From NCBI GenBank assembly GCA_014653385.1, contig JACWER010000001.1:1-64000 (forward strand): a DNA stretch of 64,000 nucleotides, in the 5' to 3' direction. Within the stretch, counting starts at the first letter, position 1, and the number at the start of each line of letters is the position of its first letter. The translations under genes were made by a program, and so were the position numbers. The notes under the pieces were generated by a model, which was not told where the DNA came from, made no database searches, and saw only the letters and a list, made by a program, of their open reading frames with translations. Positions 58,896-64,000 of the stretch are shown piece after piece. Source of the stretch: Pelagibacterales bacterium SAG-MED50 (GTDB taxonomy: Bacteria; Pseudomonadota; Alphaproteobacteria; Pelagibacterales; Pelagibacteraceae).

Positions 58896-60186
58896 ATTAA
58901 TTTTATTTGTTTCTACATTAGTATTTTTATCGAATTGTTCTATTAGTGAGACTTCTCGTATTTGGAACGATAAAGAGGAAAAAATCGAAAATCAAAAAAA
59001 TATAAAGAAGCTATTTGATAAAGAAAAAAAAATAATTACTGAGTTAAACCCTGACTTAAAGCTTGATTTGTCTAAACTTAAGCTAAACAATTATATTGTA
59101 GATTATAAAAATAATTTTGGTGCTCAAAATTATAGTGGACTTAATCAAAAAAGTGGTTCTTATAAATTTTCTAAAATTGAAAATCCCAGTCACTTAAATT
59201 ACAAACCGATTTTTTTAAATGATGGACTTATATTTTTTGATAAAAAAGGAACTATTATTAGATATGATAACAATAATAAAGTTATTTGGAAAAAAAATCA
59301 TTATTCAAAGTCAGAAAAAAGACTAAGCCCCAAATTATACTTTTCATTAGATGATCAAAATTTATTAATAGCAGATAGTATTGCAAAGTATTATTCAATA
59401 AATATTAAATCTGGGGAACTAAATTGGTCAAAAAACGGAAGTTATTCTTTTAATTCAGAAATAAAGAGGGAACGTAATAAATTTTTTGTTATCGATTATA
59501 AAAATACCATAAGATCTTTTAGTGTGGATGATGGGTCTGAGTTTTGGAATTTTCAAACTGAAGATTCTTTTGCAATATCGAACTCTAAAAACTCCCTTAT
59601 TATTATTGAGGATTTAATTATTTTTAGTAATTCCATAGGAGATATTACTTCAGTTGATATAGAAACTGGCTTAATAGCTTGGCAACTTCCAACTCAAAGT
59701 AGCAATATAATTAATGAATCTTATAATTTTAAAACATCAAAATTAGTTTCAGATGGAAAATCTGTTTATTTTTCAAATAATAAAGATGAATTTTATTCAG
59801 TTGATGTCAAAACTGGAGTTACAAATTGGATTAATGAAATTAATTCAAATATAATGCCCTCTGTTACAGGTAATCTAATTTTTACAATATCTAATGAAGG
59901 TTACTTATATGTATTAGAAAAAAACACTGGTAATATTATTCGGGTAACAAATATTTATAATAATTACAAAGTTAAAAAACGTAAAAATATAAAACCAATT
60001 GGGTTTGTCATAGGAAAGACTAATTTATATTTGACAAATAATGACGGTAAAATGATAGTAGTCGATTTAGTAACTGGAAATCCAATTAATACTATTAAAG
60101 TTTCAAATAGCCTATTGTCTGAACCATTTATTTTTAATAAGAATTTATTTATAATTAAAAATGGATCTATTGTTCAGTACAATTAA
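58888..60186 (+). CDS. bamB: BamB-like outer-membrane assembly lipoprotein (beta-propeller)
   Basis: A 432-residue protein. It starts at GTG 58888, inside the end of the previous gene; the only sensible start, because it opens a lipoprotein signal (MIRLILFVSTLVFLSNC, lipobox LSNC). The mature part has repeated PQQ-propeller-type strands with W or I at blade ends (KVIWKKNH, GELNWSKNG, GSEFWNFQ, GLIAWQLP, GVTNWINE). It should be anchored in the outer membrane and help the BAM complex insert beta-barrels. The sequence is very Asn/Lys/Ser-rich even for this genome. Confidence 0.82.
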   Translation: MIRLILFVSTLVFLSNCSISETSRIWNDKEEKIENQKNIKKLFDKEKKIITELNPDLKLDLSKLKLNNYIVDYKNNFGAQNYSGLNQKSGSYKFSKIENPSHLNYKPIFLNDGLIFFDKKGTIIRYDNNNKVIWKKNHYSKSEKRLSPKLYFSLDDQNLLIADSIAKYYSINIKSGELNWSKNGSYSFNSEIKRERNKFFVIDYKNTIRSFSVDDGSEFWNFQTEDSFAISNSKNSLIIIEDLIIFSNSIGDITSVDIETGLIAWQLPTQSSNIINESYNFKTSKLVSDGKSVYFSNNKDEFYSVDVKTGVTNWINEINSNIMPSVTGNLIFTISNEGYLYVLEKNTGNIIRVTNIYNNYKVKKRKNIKPIGFVIGKTNLYLTNNDGKMIVVDLVTGNPINTIKVSNSLLSEPFIFNKNLFIIKNGSIVQYN

Positions 60187-60188
60187 GA

Positions 60189-60617
60189 ATGTTCTTAAAT
60201 TTTTTAGATAAAGTAGGAAGAAAAAAAGTAGTTTTAGATAGGGGACCTTCTCATTCAAGATATGATGAAGCTAAGCCTTGGATGAATAGATATTATGTTT
60301 TATTAAGACATCGACCAAAATGGTTCCCATTTAACATTCTAATACATGAAATGTTGGCTGATGATCATGGAGATGGAGTTCATAACCACACTTTTCCCTA
60401 TATAACAATTATATTAAGAGGAGGATACTGGGAAACTTTAACAACAGGTAAATATTGGAGACCCCCTGGGTATATTGGTTTTAGATCTGCAAATAATTTA
60501 CATAGAGTTGACCTTAAACCTGGAACAAAACCTTTGACATTATTTATATCTGGACCTTTTGGATTAAGAAAAGGTCCAAGGTCAGAATATGGTATTGATT
60601 TTAAAACAAAGAAATGA
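60189..60617 (+). CDS. Cupin-fold protein of unknown function
   Basis: A 142-residue protein with a single cupin fold: LIHEMLADDHGDGVHNHTFPYI (several metal-capable histidines), TIILRGGYWETL, YWRPPGYIGFRSANNLHRVDL and PLTLFISGPFGLRKG. The HNH and later HR pattern suggests metal binding. It resembles small conserved cupins in alphaproteobacteria without a firm reaction. It lies between the BamB-like gene and ZapE, with its stop overlapping the ZapE start (ATGA). Confidence 0.7.
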   Translation: MFLNFLDKVGRKKVVLDRGPSHSRYDEAKPWMNRYYVLLRHRPKWFPFNILIHEMLADDHGDGVHNHTFPYITIILRGGYWETLTTGKYWRPPGYIGFRSANNLHRVDLKPGTKPLTLFISGPFGLRKGPRSEYGIDFKTKK

Positions 60618-61666
60618 ATTTAGATAATCTTTTTAAAAATTTTTGTAAAAAAAATAATTTAGAAATAAATTCTTATCAATTATCCATTATTAATGAATTA
60701 AAAAGTTATTATGATTTAAATTTTAATAAATCAATTTTGAATAAAATTTTTTCAAAAAAAAATTCAAAACCAGCTTTTTATTTATATGGGGGTGTTGGTG
60801 TTGGAAAAACCATGATCTTAAATTTTTTTTTTGATTTATTAGAGGAAAAAAAATTAAGACAACACTTTAATGAGTTTATACTAAGCTTTCATAATTTTGT
60901 ACATGAAAGAAAAGAAAAAAATGAACAAAATGTAATCAACCAATTTGTAAAAAATTTAAAATCACAAACCAAACTAATTTATTTTGATGAGTTTCAAGTA
61001 ACTAACATTGTTGATGCAATGATCTTGGGAAAACTATTTGAGCAAATCTTTAAAGAAGATATTAAAATAATTTTAACTTCAAATATAAAAATATCTGAAC
61101 TTTATAAAGATGGTCTCCAAAGAGATCAGTTTAAACCTTTTATAAAAATTATGGAAAAGCAATCTATTGAGTGTGAACTTAAAATAGAGGATGATTATAG
61201 AAAATCAAATGACAACCTGAAACAAAGATATTTTTATCCACTTAATCAAGAGACTAATTTTAAAATAAACAAATTTTTTAGAACTATTACAAAAGAGAAA
61301 AATCACTTATCCAAAACAATTAAAGTAAAGGGGAGAGATTTAAAAATAGAAAATTTTTATGAAGGAATTGCTAGATTTACTTTTGATGATTTATGTAATC
61401 GAAATTTGGGTGCAGAAGATTACTTAGAAATAATTAAAAATTGTAAATTTATTACAATTGATCATATCCCACAATTTAATGATATTAACTCTAATCAACA
61501 ACAACGTTTTATTACTTTAATTGATGTTATATATGATAAAAATATACCTCTGGCAGTAACTGCTGAACAAAATATAGATCAATTTACTTCATCAAGATTA
61601 TTACAAAATCCATTCAAACGAACTATTAGTCGATTATATGAGTTAACATCTGTGGAAAAAAATTGA
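60614..61666 (+). CDS. zapE: Cell division ATPase ZapE (AFG1-like)
   Basis: A 350-residue AFG1-family P-loop ATPase. Walker A is YGGVGVGKTMILNF and Walker B IYFDEFQVTNIVDAMIL. EGIARFTFDDLCNRNLGAEDYL and IDHIPQFNDINSNQQQRFITLIDVIYD are hallmark blocks. In E. coli ZapE associates with FtsZ during constriction; related mitochondrial AFG1 handles protein quality control. The start overlaps the cupin gene and its stop overlaps the YjbQ gene (TGATG). Confidence 0.92.
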   Translation: MNLDNLFKNFCKKNNLEINSYQLSIINELKSYYDLNFNKSILNKIFSKKNSKPAFYLYGGVGVGKTMILNFFFDLLEEKKLRQHFNEFILSFHNFVHERKEKNEQNVINQFVKNLKSQTKLIYFDEFQVTNIVDAMILGKLFEQIFKEDIKIILTSNIKISELYKDGLQRDQFKPFIKIMEKQSIECELKIEDDYRKSNDNLKQRYFYPLNQETNFKINKFFRTITKEKNHLSKTIKVKGRDLKIENFYEGIARFTFDDLCNRNLGAEDYLEIIKNCKFITIDHIPQFNDINSNQQQRFITLIDVIYDKNIPLAVTAEQNIDQFTSSRLLQNPFKRTISRLYELTSVEKN

Positions 61667-62088
61667 TGAAACAAGAATTCTTTAATCTTAAAATAAATAC
61701 TGCCGGTCAAAGATTATACGAATTCACTGATCAGACAATTCAGTGGATCAACAAAAATAATTTTAAAAGTGGAATGCTTAATCTAAGCATTCAACACACT
61801 AGCGCATCTTTAATTGTACAAGAAAATGCTGATCCAGATGTTCAAACAGATTTAATAAATTATTTTGATAAATTAGTACCTATGGATAATAAATTGTATG
61901 TACACACTACTGAGGGTAAAGATGATATGCCTGCACATATCAAATCGGCATTAACTAATAATCAAATCTCTCTTAGTATTAAAGATAGTGAATTATTGCT
62001 TGGAACTTGGCAGGGTTTATATTTATTTGAGCATCGTTTAGAGCAACAAAACAGAATAATTATTCACCATTTTATTGGTGATGTTTGA
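61666..62088 (+). CDS. yjbQ: YjbQ family protein
   Basis: A 140-residue protein of the UPF0047/YjbQ family. I chose the ATG at 61666, overlapping the ZapE stop. Family motifs are LNLSIQHTSASLIVQENADPDVQ, HTTEGKDDMPAHIKSAL and LLGTWQGLYLFEHR, including the conserved histidines. Members have weak thiamin-phosphate-synthase-like activity when tested, but the true role is unsettled. It ends a run of coupled plus-strand genes and converges with the minus-strand gene at 62111. Confidence 0.9.
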   Translation: MKQEFFNLKINTAGQRLYEFTDQTIQWINKNNFKSGMLNLSIQHTSASLIVQENADPDVQTDLINYFDKLVPMDNKLYVHTTEGKDDMPAHIKSALTNNQISLSIKDSELLLGTWQGLYLFEHRLEQQNRIIIHHFIGDV

Positions 62089-62110
62089 TTTTTTATATCT
62101 TAAATTTTTT

Positions 62111-62572
62111 TTATCTATAAGGATCATAAGCCCATTGCAATATAGCTTGCCTCTGTCTTTTTCTGCATCCAAGGTCACCTTTTTCACAGTTTTTTTCTAT
62201 TGCTAAAACATGTCTTCTAAAATTCTTCCATCTTTTAATTTGTATCTCATCCATTGCTGAAATTCTTCTTCCATTAGCAAATCTACAATACCATTGAAAC
62301 CAACCTAGAGGGTCCTCTTTAAATATCCATCCCTTTTCAATCCAATGTTCTCTTGAAAGTCCTGACACAACTTTAAATCTATTTAAGCTTACATCAAAAG
62401 TTTTACTTAATTTTGCATTTTTGAACCATACTTTTGGATATTCTTTAATATTTAATCCAAAATATGCACCACCAAATACTCCTAATTCCATCATTCTTTT
62501 TGGAGTTAATTCTGGTTTAAAGATTTTATAAAAATCTAAATTATCAACCTTTTTTTTAATAATTTTTTTCAT
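62111..62572 (-). CDS. Conserved small basic protein of unknown function
   Basis: I do not recognise a named family for this 153-residue protein. It is soluble and rich in aromatic and basic residues: MMELGVFGGAYFGLNIKEYP, GLSREHWIEKGWIFKEDPLG, WFQWYCRFANGRRISAMDE, and a C-terminal CRKRQRQAILQWAYDPYR. The dense W/R composition suggests a compact domain that may bind nucleic acid or a metabolite. Similar proteins occur in alphaproteobacteria as far as I recall. It lies 9 bases behind the ammonia-lyase gene on the same strand. Confidence 0.7.
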   Translation of the reverse strand: MKKIIKKKVDNLDFYKIFKPELTPKRMMELGVFGGAYFGLNIKEYPKVWFKNAKLSKTFDVSLNRFKVVSGLSREHWIEKGWIFKEDPLGWFQWYCRFANGRRISAMDEIQIKRWKNFRRHVLAIEKNCEKGDLGCRKRQRQAILQWAYDPYR

Positions 62573-62581
62573 TAAATTTTT

Positions 62582-63709
62582 TTACTGATTTATAAGTTTT
62601 TGATACATTTCTTTATCAGTGTCACCCTCACAACCAATTATCAAAATATTAGAGTTCTCATCTAATTGTAATTTTTGTTTAATAATTTGATCCTCGTAAC
62701 TAGCAATTAAACCTATCACACCAGGTGCTGAATTTTCACCTGCTATGATCCGATGTTCACTAAAGGTAGAATTTCCCAATAGCCTCATTGTCTTTGCAAT
62801 ATCATCATCTGGTAAACTAATACAATGTTTTACTGAATTCTTAAGTATTTCCCAGGGAACTAGCGATACTTCACCACAAGACATACCACCCATTAAACTT
62901 TCTCTTTTAATATCAATTTTTTCTATTTTTCCAGTTTTAATACTTTCTAAAACACAAGCTGCACTATCAGGTTCAACTACTATTGTAACTGGAACATTAT
63001 CTAAATATCTTGCAATACCTGAAACCATAGCTCCAGCCATTCCACCAACACCAGCCTGTAGTATTACGTGCGTAATTTTTTCATTGTTTATTTGATCAAT
63101 AATTTCTCTCATCATCACTGAATAGCCAGCCATAGTATATTTAGGAACCACCATGTAATCTTTCCAAGCAACATCCTGAACTATTTGCCAATTATTTTCT
63201 GTAGATTGTTTAATACATTCAATTAAAGATTGTTCATAATTTCCTTTTACTTTAATAACATCTGCACCAAGATCAGACATAGCTTGACCTCTTGCCTCAC
63301 TAACAAACTCGCTTATAAAAATTTTACACTTTAAGCCCAATCTTCTAGCACCCCATGCAACTGATCTTCCATGGTTTCCAGCAGTTGCGGTTGCAACAAC
63401 AATATCTTTATTTCCTTTGGTAACTTTCTCAACAGCATAAGCTCCGCCTAGCGCTTTGAAAGATTTAAGATCAAACCTTTTGTTTTCATCTTTATAAAAA
63501 ATATTTTTGAGATTTAGCTCTTTAGATAATTTATTTAAGGATAGTAAAGGAGTGGGAGAGTATCCTTCCCATTTAGAAATGATATTATATGCATCATCTA
63601 TATCATCTTTAGATATTGATTTTAATATCTTATCTTTATCAAATGAATAATTTTTATTATCAATAAATTCAGAGTATTTCCATTGATGACCGTTAGATAA
63701 AATTGTCAT
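62582..63709 (-). CDS. dpaL: Diaminopropionate ammonia-lyase-like PLP enzyme
   Basis: A 375-residue fold-type II PLP enzyme. The PLP lysine is in KRFDLKSFKALGGAYAV. Other DpaL features are TATAGNHGRSVAWGARRLG, ISEFVSEARGQAMSDLGADV, VQDVAWKDYMVVPKYTMAGY, ILQAGVGGMAGAMVSGIARY and the C-terminal GCEGDTDKEMYQ. It should convert 2,3-diaminopropionate to pyruvate and ammonia; threonine and serine dehydratases are more distant. It follows the glutamine-synthetase-type gene by 3 bases, so ammonia or amine chemistry links the two. Confidence 0.87.
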   Translation of the reverse strand: MTILSNGHQWKYSEFIDNKNYSFDKDKILKSISKDDIDDAYNIISKWEGYSPTPLLSLNKLSKELNLKNIFYKDENKRFDLKSFKALGGAYAVEKVTKGNKDIVVATATAGNHGRSVAWGARRLGLKCKIFISEFVSEARGQAMSDLGADVIKVKGNYEQSLIECIKQSTENNWQIVQDVAWKDYMVVPKYTMAGYSVMMREIIDQINNEKITHVILQAGVGGMAGAMVSGIARYLDNVPVTIVVEPDSAACVLESIKTGKIEKIDIKRESLMGGMSCGEVSLVPWEILKNSVKHCISLPDDDIAKTMRLLGNSTFSEHRIIAGENSAPGVIGLIASYEDQIIKQKLQLDENSNILIIGCEGDTDKEMYQKLINQ

Positions 63710-63712
63710 AAT

Positions 63713-64000
63713 CTAACAGTCTAAAGTATTATCTTTTTCCCATTTCGTGACTGGTTTTTTTTTATTAAATGAAGATTTGCTTTTAAAATCTTTAATTTCA
63801 GAATTTTTTAATTTTATATAACTTTCAATAACATCTTTTCCAAAAGCTTCAGAAAGAGATTTGCTTTTTTGTAGCATTTTAATTGCTTGTGAAATATCAT
63901 TAGGTAGTTTCTTTAGTTTAGGATACTTTTTAAAATCTTTGTACATATTGCAATGTAATGGTTTTCCAGGGTTTATTTTTTTATTAATTCCTTCTAGTCC
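63713..64000 (-). CDS. C-terminus of glutamine-synthetase-type ligase, gamma-glutamylmethylamide synthetase-like (5' end outside window)
   Basis: The frame is open to the right edge, leaving about 95 C-terminal residues. An ATG at 63946 lies inside this frame but is not the start: translation continues upstream as GLEGINKKINPGKPLHCN, the conserved GS block (dGI..Ki.PG.P...N.Y). The end, AFGKDVIESYIKLKNSEI and VTKWEKDNTLDC, matches the C-terminus that I recall for gamma-glutamylmethylamide synthetase and type III GlnT proteins. It is clearly different from the ligase at 12.0 kb, whose end is WEVKEYLRLY. It leads the ammonia-lyase gene in an operon. Confidence 0.75.
   Translation of the reverse strand, partial: GLEGINKKINPGKPLHCNMYKDFKKYPKLKKLPNDISQAIKMLQKSKSLSEAFGKDVIESYIKLKNSEIKDFKSKSSFNKKKPVTKWEKDNTLDC

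Noticed and set aside
63713-63946. A stand-alone 77-residue protein starting at 63946
   Set aside because: The same frame continues to the window edge with a conserved glutamine-synthetase block, so it is the end of a larger gene.
1-64000. CRISPR arrays, tRNA or rRNA genes, insertion sequences, prophage or integrase genes, riboswitches
   Set aside because: Reading both strands I found no regularly spaced repeats, no transposase or integrase motifs, and no spacer long enough for a typical riboswitch with recognisable core; the spacers are short and AT-rich.

Overview
The window looks like a streamlined marine SAR11-type alphaproteobacterium (Candidatus Pelagibacter relatives). This rests on very AT-rich DNA, almost no spacer (no gap without a gene exceeds about 220 bases), many start/stop overlaps, and a gene set dominated by binding-protein transporters and enzymes for methylated amines, osmolytes and amino-acid-like compounds. 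I saw no tRNA, rRNA, CRISPR array, insertion sequence, integrase or phage gene. The taxonomic call is inference from gene content and style.

Layout. (1) 1-4608, minus strand: a ribose-type sugar ABC operon (binding protein, double ATPase, an unknown Asn/Lys-rich protein, permease cut by the left edge). (2) 4827-5618: two small exported proteins of unknown function. (3) 5620-9952: class II aldolase-like protein, BKACE-type cleavage enzyme, small monooxygenase-fold protein, 2-hydroxyacid dehydrogenase, Rieske oxygenase. (4) 10040-21119: a second Rieske oxygenase, glyoxalase-fold protein, cupin, glutamine-synthetase-like ligase, alpha/beta hydrolase, carnitine dehydrogenase, SDR, ProV, gamma-butyrobetaine-dioxygenase-like enzyme, phosphodiesterase, ProW and ProX. 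Together with the BKACE this reads as a route from gamma-butyrobetaine through carnitine and dehydrocarnitine to betaine. (5) 21272-23082: hydroxyisobutyrate-dehydrogenase-like enzyme and a DMT exporter. (6) 23144-32527: Asp/Glu-racemase-like enzyme, ectoine-hydrolase/creatinase-like M24 protein, a PotADBC-type ABC importer and a TRAP importer. (7) 32537-41669: a compact minus-strand operon (peptidase E, FMN 2-hydroxyacid oxidase, ThDP enzyme, transthyretin-like protein, DmdA-like protein, thiolase, branched-chain aminotransferase), flanked by a binding-protein fold without a signal peptide and a second GcvT-family protein. (8) 41825-49576: a dipeptide/opine-type ABC importer with fused ATPases and a two-domain beta-oxidation enzyme. 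(9) 49585-54620: cyclophilin, HExxH metalloprotease-like protein, agmatinase-family enzyme, aldehyde dehydrogenase, ArgE-like deacylase. (10) 54639-62088: tRNA-binding domain protein, LysE exporter, aconitase, YfgM/BamB-like pair, cupin, ZapE, YjbQ. (11) 62111-64000, minus strand: small conserved protein, diaminopropionate ammonia-lyase, and the C-terminus of a glutamine-synthetase-type ligase resembling gamma-glutamylmethylamide synthetase.

How it works together. Five importers (sugar ABC, betaine-type ABC, PotADBC, TRAP, Dpp-type ABC) feed nearby catabolic enzymes. In three of them a perfect GC-cored hairpin sits directly behind the binding-protein gene and ahead of the permease gene. Good Shine-Dalgarno sequences are found at all five binding-protein genes and are absent from most other genes. 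The least explained parts are the operon at 33-40 kb, the glutamine-synthetase-like/Rieske cluster at 10-13 kb and the disordered protein inside the sugar-transport operon.
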